Of a DNA stretch of 53,357 nucleotides, positions 1-10,730 are shown piece by piece; position 1 is the first letter of the stretch; every line of letters begins with the position of its first letter. The notes beneath the pieces are model-generated. The model was given only the letters and a program-made list of their open reading frames with translations, was not told the DNA's origin and did not search any database. The stretch comes from an uncultured Clostridia bacterium (GTDB lineage Bacteria; Bacillota; Clostridia; Christensenellales; Borkfalkiaceae). The position numbers and the translations under genes were made by a program. The stretch is from assembly GCA_947626305.1 (NCBI GenBank), contig CANQRP010000002.1, positions 1 to 53,357 of the forward strand. Direction: 5' to 3'.

Positions 1-1722
1 GAGAACATGGCGGACTGCAAGATGTACGACGTCGTGCGGGTCTCAAAGCTCGGTCTCATCGGCGAGATCATCGAACTCCGCGGCGACAAGGCGTCCATTC
101 AGGTCTATGAAGAGACGTCCGGTCTCGGTCCCGGAGAGGATGTTTGGTCCACGGGCGAACCGCTCTCCGCGGAACTTGCGCCCGGGCTCATCACGGGCAT
201 TTTCGACGGCATTCAACGCCCGCTCACAACTTTGTATTGGAACTACGGCGACCGCATTTCCCGCGGTGTGTCCGTCAATAAGCTCGACCGCGAAAAGAAA
301 TGGCACTTCACCCCCCGCAAGAAAGCGGGCGACGAGGTGGAAGCGGGCGATATTTTGGGCGTGGTGCAGGAGACGGAGATCGTAGAGCATCGCATCCTCG
401 TTCCCTACGGGATCAAAGGGCGGCTCCTCTCCCTTGCGGAAGGAGACTTCACCATCGAAGAGACGATCGCCGAGATCGAAACGGAACTCGGAAAGCGTTC
501 CGTCTGCATGTTGCAAAAATGGCCCGTCCGCAAGGGCAGACCGTACAGGGAAAAACTCAACCCCGACAGACCCATGGTGACGGGGCAACGCGTCATCGAC
601 ACGCTCTTCCCCATTGCAAAAGGCGGGGTGGCGGCGGTGCCCGGTCCCTTCGGGAGCGGCAAAACGGTCGTCCAGCACCAGCTCGCCAAGTGGGCGGACG
701 CGGACATCATCGTCTACGTGGGCTGCGGCGAGCGCGGGAACGAGATGACGGACGTTCTCAACGAATTCCCCGAACTCAAGGACCCCAAGACGGGCGAACC
801 GCTCATGAAGCGCACCGTGCTCATCGCCAACACGTCGGATATGCCCGTTGCGGCGCGCGAAGCCTCTATTTATACGGGAATTACGATCGCGGAATATTTC
901 CGCGACATGGGTTACAGCGTTGCGATCATGGCGGACAGTACCTCCCGTTGGGCGGAGGCGCTTCGCGAAATGAGCGGGCGTCTCGAAGAAATGCCGGGCG
1001 ACGAAGGCTATCCCGCCTATCTTGCGAGCCGTCTTGCGGAGTTTTACGAGCGCGCGGGCATCGTGAAGCTGCTTGGAAGCGAAAATCGCATCGGCTCCGT
1101 CTCCGCGATCGGCGCGGTCTCGCCTCCCGGGGGCGATCTTTCCGAGCCCGTCTCGCAGGCGACGCTGCGCATCGTCAAGGTGTTCTGGGGGCTCTCCTCC
1201 TCGCTTGCCTACAAGCGGCACTTCCCCGCCATCGACTGGCTCATCAGTTATTCCCTCTATGCGGATAAAATGAAGGATTGGTACGACGAACAGGTCGGCA
1301 AGGACTTCCTCAAATACAGGCAATTTATCATGACCATTCTGCAAGAGGAGGCAGCACTCGACGAGATCGTTCGTCTCGTCGGTATGGACGCGCTCTCCTC
1401 GCGTGACCGCCTCGTCATGGAGACGGCGAAAACCGTGCGGGAGGACTATCTGCATCAGAACGCGTTTCACGAGGTGGATACCTACACTTCCATGCAGAAG
1501 CAGCTCCTCATGCTCCGGCTCATCTTTGAATTTTACCGCCTTTCGGAGGAGGCGATCGGGCAGTATGTTGCCCTCGACGATATTCTTGCCTGTTCTTTCA
1601 AAGAAAAGATCGGGCGGGCGAAATACATTCCGGAGGAAAATCTTTCCGAGTTTGAGGAGATCCTGCGCACGATGAACGCGGAGATTAAGTCGCTCGAGCA
1701 AGGGGGAATCGAAGATGTATAA
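1..1722 (+). CDS. ntpA: V-type ATP synthase subunit A (5'-truncated at window edge)
   Basis: Frame open from base 1. Protein has P-loop [13 protein letters not shown] and [31 protein letters not shown], typical of V/A-ATPase catalytic subunit. The usual N-terminus before MYDVVRV is missing. Confidence 0.96.
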   Translation, partial: ENMADCKMYDVVRVSKLGLIGEIIELRGDKASIQVYEETSGLGPGEDVWSTGEPLSAELAPGLITGIFDGIQRPLTTLYWNYGDRISRGVSVNKLDREKKWHFTPRKKAGDEVEAGDILGVVQETEIVEHRILVPYGIKGRLLSLAEGDFTIEETIAEIETELGKRSVCMLQKWPVRKGRPYREKLNPDRPMVTGQRVIDTLFPIAKGGVAAVPGPFGSGKTVVQHQLAKWADADIIVYVGCGERGNEMTDVLNEFPELKDPKTGEPLMKRTVLIANTSDMPVAAREASIYTGITIAEYFRDMGYSVAIMADSTSRWAEALREMSGRLEEMPGDEGYPAYLASRLAEFYERAGIVKLLGSENRIGSVSAIGAVSPPGGDLSEPVSQATLRIVKVFWGLSSSLAYKRHFPAIDWLISYSLYADKMKDWYDEQVGKDFLKYRQFIMTILQEEAALDEIVRLVGMDALSSRDRLVMETAKTVREDYLHQNAFHEVDTYTSMQKQLLMLRLIFEFYRLSEEAIGQYVALDDILACSFKEKIGRAKYIPEENLSEFEEILRTMNAEIKSLEQGGIEDV

Positions 1723-3085
1723 GGAATATAAGACCATTCGGGAAGTTGTGGGACCCCTGATGCTCGTTGAGGGCGTGGAAGGGGTGACATACAACGAACT
1801 TGTGGATATTGTTTGCGGAAACGGGGAGATCCGCCGCGGCAAGGTGCTCGAGATCAACCGCGACAAAGCGGTCGTCCAGCTCTTCGAAAATTCGCAGGGA
1901 CTGCAAATTTCAACGAGCAAGGCGCGCTTTTTGGGGCACAGTCAGGAGCTCGCCGTCTCTCGCGACATGCTCGGGCGGGTGTTCGACGGCATGGGCAACC
2001 CCCGCGACGGCGGCGCGCCCGTCATTCCCGAAAAGATGGCGGACATCAACGGCGAACCCATCAACCCCGCCGCGCGCGACTATCCCAACGAATTTATTCA
2101 GACGGGCGTCTCCGCGATCGACGGGCTCAACACCCTCGTGCGCGGACAGAAGCTCCCCGTTTTTTCGATGAGCGGGCTTCCGCACGCCGAACTTGCGGCG
2201 CAGATCGCGCGTCAGGCGAAGGTGCGCGGGGGAGACAGCAAGTTTGCGGTCGTCTTCGCTGCGATCGGCATTACGTTTGAAGAAGCGCAGTACTTTGTGG
2301 AAGATTTCAAGCGCACGGGCGCCATCGAACGCACGGTGCTCTTCACCAACCTCGCGGACGACCCTGCGGTCGAGCGGATCGCGACTCCCCGCATGGCGCT
2401 TACCTGCGCCGAATATCTCGCCTTCGAATGCGGCATGCACGTGCTCGTCATCATGACGGACATCACCAACTATGCCGAAGCGCTCCGCGAAGTGTCGGCG
2501 GCGCGGCGGGAAGTCCCCGGGCGGCGGGGGTATCCCGGATATCTCTACACCGACCTCGCTTCGCTGTACGAAAGAGCGGGCAGGATCAGAGGGAAGGCGG
2601 GAAGCATCACGCAGATCCCCATTCTCACCATGCCCGAAGACGACAAGACCCACCCCATTCCCGACCTTACGGGGTACATTACCGAGGGGCAGATCATTCT
2701 CTCCCGCGACCTCTACAAAAAGGGCTTGAACCCGCCCATCGATGTTTTGCCCTCGCTCTCCCGCTTGAAGGACAAGGGCATCGGCAAAGACAAGACCCGC
2801 GAAGACCATGCGGATACGATGAACCAGCTGTTCGCGGCGTACGCGCGGGGCAAGGAGAGCAAGGAACTTTCGGCGATCCTCGGCGAAGCGGCGCTTTCGG
2901 ACGTGGATAAGCTGTATGCGAAGTTTGCGGAAGAATTCGAAAAAGAATATGTCAACCAAGGCTTCGAAACCGACCGCACCATCGAGGAGACGCTCGACCT
3001 CGGCTGGAAGCTTTTGAAAATTTTACCCCGCACCGAACTCAAACGCATCCGCGAGGAATACCTCGACAAATATTTGCCCGAATAA
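1715..3085 (+). CDS. ntpB: V-type ATP synthase subunit B
   Basis: [30 protein letters not shown]... and [33 protein letters not shown]; overlaps ntpA by 8 nt. Confidence 0.96.
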   Translation: MYKEYKTIREVVGPLMLVEGVEGVTYNELVDIVCGNGEIRRGKVLEINRDKAVVQLFENSQGLQISTSKARFLGHSQELAVSRDMLGRVFDGMGNPRDGGAPVIPEKMADINGEPINPAARDYPNEFIQTGVSAIDGLNTLVRGQKLPVFSMSGLPHAELAAQIARQAKVRGGDSKFAVVFAAIGITFEEAQYFVEDFKRTGAIERTVLFTNLADDPAVERIATPRMALTCAEYLAFECGMHVLVIMTDITNYAEALREVSAARREVPGRRGYPGYLYTDLASLYERAGRIRGKAGSITQIPILTMPEDDKTHPIPDLTGYITEGQIILSRDLYKKGLNPPIDVLPSLSRLKDKGIGKDKTREDHADTMNQLFAAYARGKESKELSAILGEAALSDVDKLYAKFAEEFEKEYVNQGFETDRTIEETLDLGWKLLKILPRTELKRIREEYLDKYLPE

Positions 3086-3091
3086 CTCCGA

Positions 3092-3150
3092 CCCGCCCCC
3101 GTTTACGGGGGCGGGTGGCGAGCGAAGCGAGACAGGTGGGGCGCTACTGT
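3092..3150. repeat. Compound G/C-rich palindromic repeat (ntpB-ntpD gap)
   Basis: CCCGCCCCCG-TTTA-CGGGGGCGGG followed by TGGCGAGCGAAGCGAGACAGGTGGGG. Confidence 0.75.
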
Positions 3151-3224
3151 CCCTAAAAAGGAAAGTGGCGCGTAAGCGCCGAAGGAGTTCTCGCAAAACC
3201 TCTCACCTTATTTCTTAAATCACC

Positions 3225-3845
3225 ATGGCAAGATTAAACGTCAATCCAACCCGAATGGAGCTGAAAAAGCTCAAAGCGCGGCTGTCTACCGCCGTACGCG
3301 GGCACAAGCTCTTAAAGGACAAGTCGGACGAGATGATCCGGCGGTTTACGCTCATCATTCGGGAAAATAAGCGTCTCAGAGACGAAGTGGAGACGGCGCT
3401 CTCGGAAACACTGAAACAGTTTTCCGTGGCGCGCTCCCTCACGCCCGAATACGCGGTGGAAGCGGCGTTCGGAATGCCCACCGCCACGGTCACGGCGGAG
3501 TGTAGCGTAGAGAGCGTAATGGGGGTGGATGTGCCCGCGATCGAGCTCACGGCTTCCCCGCGGACGGACAGTTTGCCCTATGCCTATTCGGAGATCACGA
3601 GCGAAGCGGACGAGAGCGTTCGGAGAATTTCGGAGCTTCTTCCCCTTCTCGTAAACCTTGCGGCGGTGGAAAAGTCGGTGCGTCTGCTTGCCGATGAGAT
3701 CGAGCGCAACAAGCGCCGCGTCAACGCCCTCGAATACGTCATGATCCCGCAACTCGAAGAGACGATCAAATATATCCGCGACAAGCTCGACGAAAACGAG
3801 CGTGCCGCCATCATCCGCCTCATGAAAGTGAAGAGCAAGGCGTAA
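3225..3845 (+). CDS. ntpD: V-type ATP synthase subunit D
   Basis: MARLNVNPTRMELKKLKARLSTAVRGHKLLKDKSDEMIRRF is the V-ATPase D subunit N-terminus. Confidence 0.95.
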   Translation: MARLNVNPTRMELKKLKARLSTAVRGHKLLKDKSDEMIRRFTLIIRENKRLRDEVETALSETLKQFSVARSLTPEYAVEAAFGMPTATVTAECSVESVMGVDVPAIELTASPRTDSLPYAYSEITSEADESVRRISELLPLLVNLAAVEKSVRLLADEIERNKRRVNALEYVMIPQLEETIKYIRDKLDENERAAIIRLMKVKSKA

Positions 3846-3990
3846 TATTTCGTCGGTTGCTTTGCTCACTGCGTTCGAACCGCAGCGCAAAAGCGTGGTT
3901 TTGCTCGCGAAGGCTATTACCTTTTCTTGCCCTCCCCCGCGGGAGGGGCGCCTCATTTCGAAAAAAATCCAAAAAAAGGAGAAAAATAAA

Positions 3991-4509
3991 ATGTTAAACA
4001 AAAAGATCGCAGCAATGCTCAACGACCAGATCAACAAGGAACTCTACTCGGCGTATCTCTACCTCGATTTCGCCAACTACTATGCGGACGAAAGTCTGAA
4101 CGGCTTCGCGCATTGGTACGAAGTGCAGGCGCAGGAGGAACGCGATCATGCCATGATGCTCCGCCGCTACCTCATCAACAACGGACACCGCGTGGTGTTC
4201 GAGGCGGTCGCCAAGCCCGACAAGGTGTTCAAGACCCATCTCGACCCCTTGAATGCAGGCTACGAGCACGAGCAATATGTCACCTCTCTCATCACGAACA
4301 TCTATCACGAAGCGTTTGAGCAGAAGGATTACCGCACGATGCAGTTCCTCGATTGGTTCATCAAGGAGCAGGGCGAGGAAGAGACGAATGCGGACGAAAT
4401 GGTCAAGAACTTCAAGCTCTTCGGCGGAGACGCCAAGGGGCTGTATGCGCTCGACAGGGAGCTTGCGGCGCGCGTCTATGCGCCCTCGGCAACCGGTCCC
4501 GCCATGTAA
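3991..4509 (+). CDS. ftnA: Ferritin (bacterial non-heme)
   Basis: MLNKKIAAMLNDQINKELYSAYLYLDFANYY...EVQAQEERDHAMMLRRYL. Start reassigned from the ORF track to ATG 3991 with upstream aaaggag. Confidence 0.95.
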   Translation: MLNKKIAAMLNDQINKELYSAYLYLDFANYYADESLNGFAHWYEVQAQEERDHAMMLRRYLINNGHRVVFEAVAKPDKVFKTHLDPLNAGYEHEQYVTSLITNIYHEAFEQKDYRTMQFLDWFIKEQGEEETNADEMVKNFKLFGGDAKGLYALDRELAARVYAPSATGPAM

Positions 4510-4525
4510 CCATTGGAAACGCGAT

Positions 4526-4558
4526 CGCCGCGCGCGGGCAATTTGCCCGCGCGCGGCG
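4526..4558. repeat. Perfect palindrome after ftnA (16-bp arms, 1-nt loop)
   Basis: CGCCGCGCGCGGGCAA-T-TTGCCCGCGCGCGGCG. Confidence 0.9.
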
Positions 4559-4562
4559 CTTT

Positions 4563-4602
4563 GTCATTTCGACCGAAGCCGAAGGCGGAGTGGAGAAATC
4601 TC
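4563..4602. repeat. Dispersed GTCATTTCGACCG...GGAGTGGAGAAATCTC element, copy 1
   Basis: gtcatttcgaccgaagccgaaggcggagtggagaaatctc; matches copy at 36758-36804. Confidence 0.8.
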
Positions 4603-4677
4603 TCCCTATCTTGCGTTACCGCTTGCTTTTTTGCCCATAATATGGTAAACTTGTTTTCGAAAAACAGGAGTTGACTC

Positions 4678-5880
4678 ATGCACAACATCATTCCGATCAC
4701 CGAAGATCTCTTTTACGTCGGCGGGAGCGACAGAAGGCTCTCGCTGTTCGAAAACGTCTATCCCGTGCCTCGCGGGGTATCCTACAATTCCTATCTCCTG
4801 CTCGACGAGAAAACCGTTTTGTTCGACACGGTGGACCCCGCCGTCTCCGACCTCTATCTCGAAAATGTCGCGGCGGCGCTTGGCGGGAGGCAGCTCGATT
4901 ACCTTGTCGTCCATCACATGGAGCCCGACCACTCGGCGACCTTCCTGCGCCTTGTAAAGAGCTATCCTCATGCCACCGTCGTCACGAGCGCGAAGGCGGC
5001 GCAGATGATGCGGAATTTCTTTCCGTTTGACGGCGCAAACGTCAGAACCGTCAAGGAGGGGGACATCCTTTCCACGGGCAAACACAACTTTATCTTCCTT
5101 GCCGCCCCCATGGTGCACTGGCCCGAAGTGATGCTCTCCTTCGACAGGGCGACGGGCACCCTCTTCTCGGCGGACGCCTTCGGCACGTTCGGCGCCTTGG
5201 GCGGAAGCGTTTTCGCCGACGAAGTCAAGTTCAGGGAGGAATTTCTCCCCGATGCCCGCCGGTATTATTTCAACATCGTGGGCAAGTACGGGGTCCAGGT
5301 GCAGAACGTCCTCAAAAAGGCGGCAGGGCTCGACATCAAAATGATCTGCCCCCTGCACGGTCCCGTCTGGCGGAAGGACCTCGGCGAACTCATCGGGTGG
5401 TACGATACCTGGAGCAAGTACGAACCCGAGGAGAAGGGTGCGGTCGTCTTTTACGGCACCGTTCACGGACACACGGGCAATGCCGCCGACATTCTGGCGG
5501 CTGCGATCGCCCGCCGCGGCGCCTTCGTAAAGGAGTATGACGTCGCGCAGACGGAACTCTCCGTGCTCGTTGCCGAAGCGTTCCGCTATTCCCACCTCGT
5601 CTTTGTCTCGGCGACCTATAACAACGGCATCTTTTTCCCCATGGAGCAACTTTTGCACGATTTGGGCGAGCACAATCTGCGAAATCGGAAGTACGCGCTC
5701 GTCGAAAACGGCAGTTGGTCCCCGCAGGCGGGCACACTCATGCAAGATCTCATCTCCGAGTGGGGAAATATGATGCGCCTCGGCGAAAAAGTAACCGTGC
5801 TCTCCTCCGTCAAAGAGGAACAGGCAGCCGAACTCGAAGTGCTCGGCGCGCAGATCGCTTCCGACCTTCTCGGCAAATAA
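4678..5880 (+). CDS. fprA: FprA-family A-type flavoprotein (flavodiiron protein)
   Basis: Metallo-beta-lactamase diiron motif HHMEPDHS plus C-terminal flavodoxin domain (YGTVHGHTGNAADILA). Confidence 0.94.
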   Translation: MHNIIPITEDLFYVGGSDRRLSLFENVYPVPRGVSYNSYLLLDEKTVLFDTVDPAVSDLYLENVAAALGGRQLDYLVVHHMEPDHSATFLRLVKSYPHATVVTSAKAAQMMRNFFPFDGANVRTVKEGDILSTGKHNFIFLAAPMVHWPEVMLSFDRATGTLFSADAFGTFGALGGSVFADEVKFREEFLPDARRYYFNIVGKYGVQVQNVLKKAAGLDIKMICPLHGPVWRKDLGELIGWYDTWSKYEPEEKGAVVFYGTVHGHTGNAADILAAAIARRGAFVKEYDVAQTELSVLVAEAFRYSHLVFVSATYNNGIFFPMEQLLHDLGEHNLRNRKYALVENGSWSPQAGTLMQDLISEWGNMMRLGEKVTVLSSVKEEQAAELEVLGAQIASDLLGK

Positions 5881-5935
5881 AGAGCCTAAACCGCCTTCGT
5901 GGGAGGGGCAAGAAATAACCCGCCGGGGTAAATGG

Positions 5936-6035
5936 GTCCCCTCCTTTGGAGGGGGGACTAAGGGGTGGGCGCTTTCTTTCTTGCCCTCCCCCAACTTGTT
6001 GGGGGAGGGGTAGGGGAGGGGGCAACCTTATTTTC
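5936..6035. repeat. Compound G/C-rich palindromic repeats (fprA-rubredoxin gap)
   Basis: GTCCCCTCCTTTGGAGGGGGGAC and CCCTCCCCCAACTTGTTGGGGGAGGG, then TAGGGGAGGGGGCAACCTTATTTTC. Confidence 0.75.
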
Positions 6036-6065
6036 AAAAAATTCAAAAAAAGGAGATAGAGAACT

Positions 6066-6221
6066 ATGAAGTATGTATGCAACGTATGCGGTTACACTTA
6101 CGACGAAGAAGCGGGCGATCCCGACAACGGCATTGCGCCCGGCACCAAATGGGAGGACATTCCCGACGACTACACCTGCCCGCTCTGCGGCGTCGGCAAA
6201 GAAGATTTCTCCGCCGAATGA
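6066..6221 (+). CDS. Rubredoxin (51 aa; absent from supplied ORF track)
   Basis: Direct translation [51 protein letters not shown] with two CxxCG motifs; RBS aaaggaga. Confidence 0.97.
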   Translation: MKYVCNVCGYTYDEEAGDPDNGIAPGTKWEDIPDDYTCPLCGVGKEDFSAE

Positions 6222-6269
6222 ACGAACCGAAAGGACCCGGTGGGGTCCTTTCGATATTGAGGCATCGAA

Positions 6270-7142
6270 ATGAACGAACGGTATGAGTTGAATAAGAATT
6301 TGGCGCAGATGCTCAAAGGTGGGGTCATCATGGACGTCACCACCCCCGAACAGGCAAAAATCGCCGAGGAGGCGGGCGCATGCGCGGTCATGGCGCTCGA
6401 ACGGATCCCCGCAGACATCCGCGCGGCGGGCGGGGTCTCCCGTATGTCCGACCCCAAGATGATCAAGGGGATCCAAAGCGCGGTCTCCGTTCCCGTCATG
6501 GCAAAGTGCCGCATCGGTCACATCGCCGAGGCGCAGATCTTGCAAGCGATCGAGATCGACTACATCGACGAGAGCGAAGTACTCTCTCCCGCCGACGACA
6601 AATATCATATCGACAAGACGCAGTTCCGCGTGCCCTTTGTGTGCGGCGCGCGCGATTTGGGAGAAGCTCTTCGCCGGATCGCCGAGGGCGCTTCCATGAT
6701 CCGCACCAAGGGGGAACCGGGCACGGGCGACATCGTGCAGGCGGTCCGCCACATGCGCATGATGATGAGCGAGATCGCAAAGGTCGCCGCCATGCGCGAG
6801 GACGAACTCTTCGAAGAGGCAAAACAGCTCTGCGTACCCTATGAGCTTGTAAAATATGTGCACGATCACGGCAAACTTCCCGTCGTCAACTTTGCGGCGG
6901 GCGGGGTCGCAACGCCCGCGGATGCCGCCCTCATGATGCAGCTCGGTGCGGAGGGGGTGTTCGTCGGCAGCGGCATTTTCAAATCGGGCAACCCCGCCAA
7001 GCGTGCCCGTGCGATCGTGCAGGCGGTCACAAATTATAACGATCCGAAGATTCTGGCGGAACTTTCCGAGGACCTCGGCGAGGCGATGGTCGGGATCAAC
7101 GAGCAGGAGATCGCCCTTCTCATGGCGGAACGCGGCAAATGA
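6270..7142 (+). CDS. pdxS: Pyridoxal 5'-phosphate synthase lyase subunit PdxS
   Basis: [55 protein letters not shown]. Confidence 0.98.
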   Translation: MNERYELNKNLAQMLKGGVIMDVTTPEQAKIAEEAGACAVMALERIPADIRAAGGVSRMSDPKMIKGIQSAVSVPVMAKCRIGHIAEAQILQAIEIDYIDESEVLSPADDKYHIDKTQFRVPFVCGARDLGEALRRIAEGASMIRTKGEPGTGDIVQAVRHMRMMMSEIAKVAAMREDELFEEAKQLCVPYELVKYVHDHGKLPVVNFAAGGVATPADAALMMQLGAEGVFVGSGIFKSGNPAKRARAIVQAVTNYNDPKILAELSEDLGEAMVGINEQEIALLMAERGK

Positions 7143-7702
7143 TCGGCGTGTTCGCGTTGCAGGGAGCGTTTCTCGAACACGAGAAAATGTTTGAAAAGCT
7201 CGGCGCGCCCTGTAAAGAGATCAGACGCAGAGCGCACTTTACGGATGACTTGGACGCGATCGTCCTCCCCGGCGGGGAATCGACCGTGCAGGGCAAGCTC
7301 CTGCGTGAGGAGGGACTTTCGGAGCTCGTGAAGGAGGCGATCGAGGGCGGGCTTCCGGTATTCGGCACCTGCGCGGGACTCATCCTGCTCGCCAAAACGC
7401 TGTCGAACGACGAAAATGTCTGGCTCGGCACGTTGGATGTCACGGTCAAACGAAACGCCTATGGGCGGCAGCTCGGCTCTTTCAGAGCGGACATCCCTTT
7501 CGAGGGAGTGGGCGACTTTCCCGCCGTCTTTATCCGCGCTCCCTATGTGGGAGCGCTCGGTCCCGAGGCGCATGTGCTCGCCTCTTACGGCGGAAAGGTC
7601 GTGGCGGTGCGGCAAGGGCATATGCTCGCGACCGCATTTCATCCCGAATTGACCGACGACGTGCGCATCCACGAATATTTTCTCCGCGAGATCGTCCCGT
7701 AA
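7139..7702 (+). CDS. pdxT: Pyridoxal 5'-phosphate synthase glutaminase subunit PdxT
   Basis: [17 protein letters not shown]...LPGGEST...[11 protein letters not shown]...[15 protein letters not shown] overlap with pdxS. Confidence 0.97.
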   Translation: MIGVFALQGAFLEHEKMFEKLGAPCKEIRRRAHFTDDLDAIVLPGGESTVQGKLLREEGLSELVKEAIEGGLPVFGTCAGLILLAKTLSNDENVWLGTLDVTVKRNAYGRQLGSFRADIPFEGVGDFPAVFIRAPYVGALGPEAHVLASYGGKVVAVRQGHMLATAFHPELTDDVRIHEYFLREIVP

Positions 7703-7717
7703 AATTTCACACCTCTT

Positions 7718-7749
7718 CTCCCCCTCCCCCGCAAGCGGGGGAGGGGGAG
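7718..7749. repeat. G/C-rich palindromic repeat (pdxT-queH gap)
   Basis: CTCCCCCTCCCCCGC-AA-GCGGGGGAGGGGGAG. Confidence 0.8.
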
Positions 7750-7780
7750 GGAAGGGGGTACCCCATTACGATCAAATCCT

Positions 7781-8371
7781 ATGAACGCAGTCAATTACGA
7801 CAATCTCATGCTCAAAACGCTCGCGGAAAACGCGGGCAAAACGTTGCTTCTGCACAGTTGCTGCGCCCCCTGTTCGAGTTACTGTCTCGAGCAGGTCTCG
7901 TCCGCGCTGAAAACCACGGTATTCTACTATAATCCCAATTTGGACAGCGAGGAGGAGTACGAAAAACGCAAGGCGGAGCAGATCCGTCTTTTGCGGGAGA
8001 CGAATTCGGCGGACTTTCTCGATTGCGACTATGCCCCCGAAGAATTTTCGGAGATCGCCCGCGGCTTTGAGGAGGAAAGAGAGGGCGGAGCCCGCTGCCT
8101 GAGGTGTTTTCGTCTGCGGTTGGAGCGCACGGCGCGGGAAGCAGCGGCGCGCGGGTACGATTATTTCGGTACCACACTCACCGTTTCCCCCCTGAAAAAC
8201 GCAAAACTCATCAATGAGATCGGGTTTGCGCTCGAACGGGAATACGGAGTGAAGTATCTGCCGAGCGATTTCAAAAAGCGGGGAGGGTATCTGCGCTCCG
8301 TCGAGCTCTCGCGCCGGCACTCCCTCTACCGCCAGAACTATTGCGGTTGTATCTTTTCCAAAAACAAATAA
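7781..8371 (+). CDS. queH: Epoxyqueuosine reductase QueH
   Basis: LLLHSCCAPCSSYCLEQV...YYNPNLDSEEEYEKRKAEQ...RCLRCFRLRLERTA...YCGCIFS. Confidence 0.92.
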   Translation: MNAVNYDNLMLKTLAENAGKTLLLHSCCAPCSSYCLEQVSSALKTTVFYYNPNLDSEEEYEKRKAEQIRLLRETNSADFLDCDYAPEEFSEIARGFEEEREGGARCLRCFRLRLERTAREAAARGYDYFGTTLTVSPLKNAKLINEIGFALEREYGVKYLPSDFKKRGGYLRSVELSRRHSLYRQNYCGCIFSKNK

Positions 8372-8374
8372 ACG

Positions 8375-8410
8375 GCGCGGCGGCGACTGCTTATGCAGTC
8401 GCCGCCGCGC
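8375..8410. repeat. Perfect palindrome between convergent queH and PLC-like gene (16-bp arms)
   Basis: GCGCGGCGGCGACTGC-TTAT-GCAGTCGCCGCCGCGC. Confidence 0.9.
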
Positions 8411-8427
8411 ATTTGCGGGGAAATACT

Positions 8428-9330
8428 TTATTCCACCGGCTTCCCCGTCAGGAGTCCGTTGGAAAATTCCGCCTTGGGCAGGGGCGCGCCCGATCCGAGC
8501 GCCTCTGTAAACAGTGCCGCAAGCCTTGCCCCTTCGGATACGGCGCGGTCGAACAGTTCGTCGGCGGTTTTTCCGCGCCCTTCGGCAAATTCCGCAAATC
8601 GTTCCCCCGCCAAAAATGCGGGCTCGGGGTTTTCCCGCGGATAGAGACGGGAGAGGAAGCGCTTTGCGTGCAGCACCCGTTCGGTGCGTTCCCAACCCCG
8701 CTGTGCGGAATAGCACCCCTTTCCGTGGAAGAATCCGAGGTAGCGGAAATAGTTGCGCACGCCGCGGTCAAAGCGCGCCTTCGTCACCTCTTCCCGCCCG
8801 AGTTTCCGCCCGAGGAAGGCATAGAGCCGCGCCGCCGTGCCGTCTTTGATGATCTTTTTCGGGGAAAAGCCAAAGAGGAATTTCCCCGCTTCCCGCGCCC
8901 TCTTTTCCCGCAGGAACCACACGTCCCAGTCGTTCTCCATCTGTTGGTGGACGCGTTTTTCGCAACGGAACGCCGCAAGATAGTTGTAAACAAAGGGATG
9001 AAACGCGGTGTCTGCCGCGTAGTGGGTGATGTAGCCGAGCACATAGGAGAACGCCTGCGTTTTCTCCTCTTCGGTGAAGCGGGGCGCCCCCTCCTCGCCG
9101 CGCAGAGCGCTCATGAAGAGTGAAAACAGATCATACACGCGGTAGCGGTGCAGAAATTTTCCGAGGTTATATTCGCTTTTGTTGCCGATGCGGTAGAAGA
9201 AAAAGAGGTCCGGTCCCTGGCATCCGAGAAAATATTCGTCGGGGAAGCTCTCCTCCGCGGTTTTTGCGCGGGGCGGGAGGAGATCTTTCGCCTCTTCGGC
9301 GATCAATTGATGGGTGATACAAGAAGGCAA
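8428..9330 (-). CDS. Zinc-dependent phospholipase C family protein
   Basis: MPSCITHQLIAEEAKDLLP...GCQGPDLFFFYRIG...YITHYAADTAFHPFVYN; His/Asp metal-ligand pattern typical of the family. Confidence 0.75.
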   Translation of the reverse strand: MPSCITHQLIAEEAKDLLPPRAKTAEESFPDEYFLGCQGPDLFFFYRIGNKSEYNLGKFLHRYRVYDLFSLFMSALRGEEGAPRFTEEEKTQAFSYVLGYITHYAADTAFHPFVYNYLAAFRCEKRVHQQMENDWDVWFLREKRAREAGKFLFGFSPKKIIKDGTAARLYAFLGRKLGREEVTKARFDRGVRNYFRYLGFFHGKGCYSAQRGWERTERVLHAKRFLSRLYPRENPEPAFLAGERFAEFAEGRGKTADELFDRAVSEGARLAALFTEALGSGAPLPKAEFSNGLLTGKPVE

Positions 9331-9382
9331 AGCGTTCTCTCCGTAACGGTGTCCGTCGATATTTTGTCCGAGTTTTTTATTT

Positions 9383-10051
9383 TCATGCTTTGGAGTAGTT
9401 TCTCTCTCCGAAGATCGCGGTGCCGAGACGTACCATATTCGAGCCGTGTTCCACGCACAGCTTCCAATCCCCGCTCATGCCCATGGAGAGATATTCCACA
9501 TCGGGCGAAGCGCGGCGCGCCTCTTCGAACAGCGCGCGCATCCCGTCGCAGAGGGGAACGAGAATGCGCTCGTCGTCCGTGTTCGGCAACATCGCCATAA
9601 ACCCTTTTACGCGCAGCCCCTCCGTCACGGAGAGCCGTCCGAACGCCGCCATCCCTTCTTCGAGGGGATAGCCGCCCTTGCTCTCTTCGTCTCCGATGTT
9701 GATCTGGATGAGAATATCCGTCACGATGCCCGCTTTCTGAGAGAGGCGGGCGATCTCTTCCGCAAGTTCGTCTCGGTCGACGGAGTGGATGAGAAAGGTC
9801 TTTCCGATGAGGTATTTTACTTTATTGCGCTGCAAGTGCCCGATAAAGTGCCGCCGTGCGCCGTGCACAAGGTCGAACTTTTCGCAGAATTCCTGTACTT
9901 TGTTCTCACCGATGTCCTCGACGCCCGCGGCGATCGCCCGCTCGATCTCCTCGGGCGTTCGGGTCTTGGTGGCGGCAACGAGGGTCACTTTCTCGCCGAA
10001 GGGATTCCCCTTTGCGAGTGCGCCGAAGATCGTTTTCAGTTCATTCTCCAT
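9383..10051 (-). CDS. YggS/PLPBP-family pyridoxal-phosphate homeostasis protein
   Basis: VTLVAATKTRTPEEIERAIAAGVEDIGENKVQEF...HFIGHLQRNKVKYL...LSMGMSGDWKLCVEHGSNMVRLGTAIFG. Confidence 0.95.
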   Translation of the reverse strand: MENELKTIFGALAKGNPFGEKVTLVAATKTRTPEEIERAIAAGVEDIGENKVQEFCEKFDLVHGARRHFIGHLQRNKVKYLIGKTFLIHSVDRDELAEEIARLSQKAGIVTDILIQINIGDEESKGGYPLEEGMAAFGRLSVTEGLRVKGFMAMLPNTDDERILVPLCDGMRALFEEARRASPDVEYLSMGMSGDWKLCVEHGSNMVRLGTAIFGERNYSKA

Positions 10052-10622
10052 AGAGCACCACCTTGTTTTTTTCGAAGAGAGAGGAAAAGAGGGGGGAATC
10101 TTTCGCCGCCTCGTAAAACGCCGCCTGTACGAGGATCGTCCGCCCCGTCAATTCTTCGAGGAAAGAATAGGGGACGTCGAGCTGTCCGATGCGGCAGCGG
10201 ATGAGCGTCTCCTCTTCCTCGTCGGAAAGATCGTACCACAGGTGCCTTTTCAACAGTTTGGTGTCAACGGCGGAAGTATAAAATTCGGTGAGGTAGTCCT
10301 TTTTGCCCGGAGAGGGATGTTTGACCCGCCTCTCGTTGCCGAGGTAAGTCATATACACAACCTGCGCATGTTCGTCGCGCGCCACGGCGAGAAATTCGCT
10401 TTTTTCGGCGTCCCGCTTTTTATAGTCCTTATCGGTGCGCACGAGGTGATAGACGAGGTGAAAGAGATAGAACGGGAAGGTGCCGATGAGGCAATAGAGA
10501 AAGACGTTGTTTTTCGTCCCCGCCCATGCGCCGAGGAAGGCGAGCATCGCGAGGGTGAGCAAAACGAGCAGAAAATAGAACATCTTTCCGAGTTGTCTTG
10601 TGGGGGTCGGTTTTTCTTTCAT
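10041..10622 (-). CDS. Hypothetical membrane-anchored protein
   Basis: ORF with two hydrophobic segments (MFYFLLVLLTLAMLAFLGAWAG; NNVFLYCLIGTFPFYLFHLV). Likely start MKEKPT at 10622; overlaps the yggS-like start. Confidence 0.6.
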   Translation of the reverse strand: MKEKPTPTRQLGKMFYFLLVLLTLAMLAFLGAWAGTKNNVFLYCLIGTFPFYLFHLVYHLVRTDKDYKKRDAEKSEFLAVARDEHAQVVYMTYLGNERRVKHPSPGKKDYLTEFYTSAVDTKLLKRHLWYDLSDEEEETLIRCRIGQLDVPYSFLEELTGRTILVQAAFYEAAKDSPLFSSLFEKNKVVLYGE

Positions 10623-10695
10623 CCCCTCCATTTTACCGCAAACGGCGGGGAAATGCAAGTATTTTACCTTTGCGCACACCGCTTTTCCGATTCGC

Positions 10696-10724
10696 TTGAC
10701 AAACGGAACGATTTATTATAAAAT
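10696..10724 (+). promoter_or_regulatory. ruvC promoter
   Basis: TTGACA (10696-10701), 17-nt spacer, TAAAAT (10719-10724). Confidence 0.7.
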
Positions 10725-10730
10725 CATGAT

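Noticed and set aside
43-1920. 625-aa minus-strand ORF antisense to ntpA/ntpB
   Set aside because: Opposite strand encodes a clear V-ATPase subunit. The antisense frame is open because of G/C-rich codon usage and its translation has no recognisable motif.
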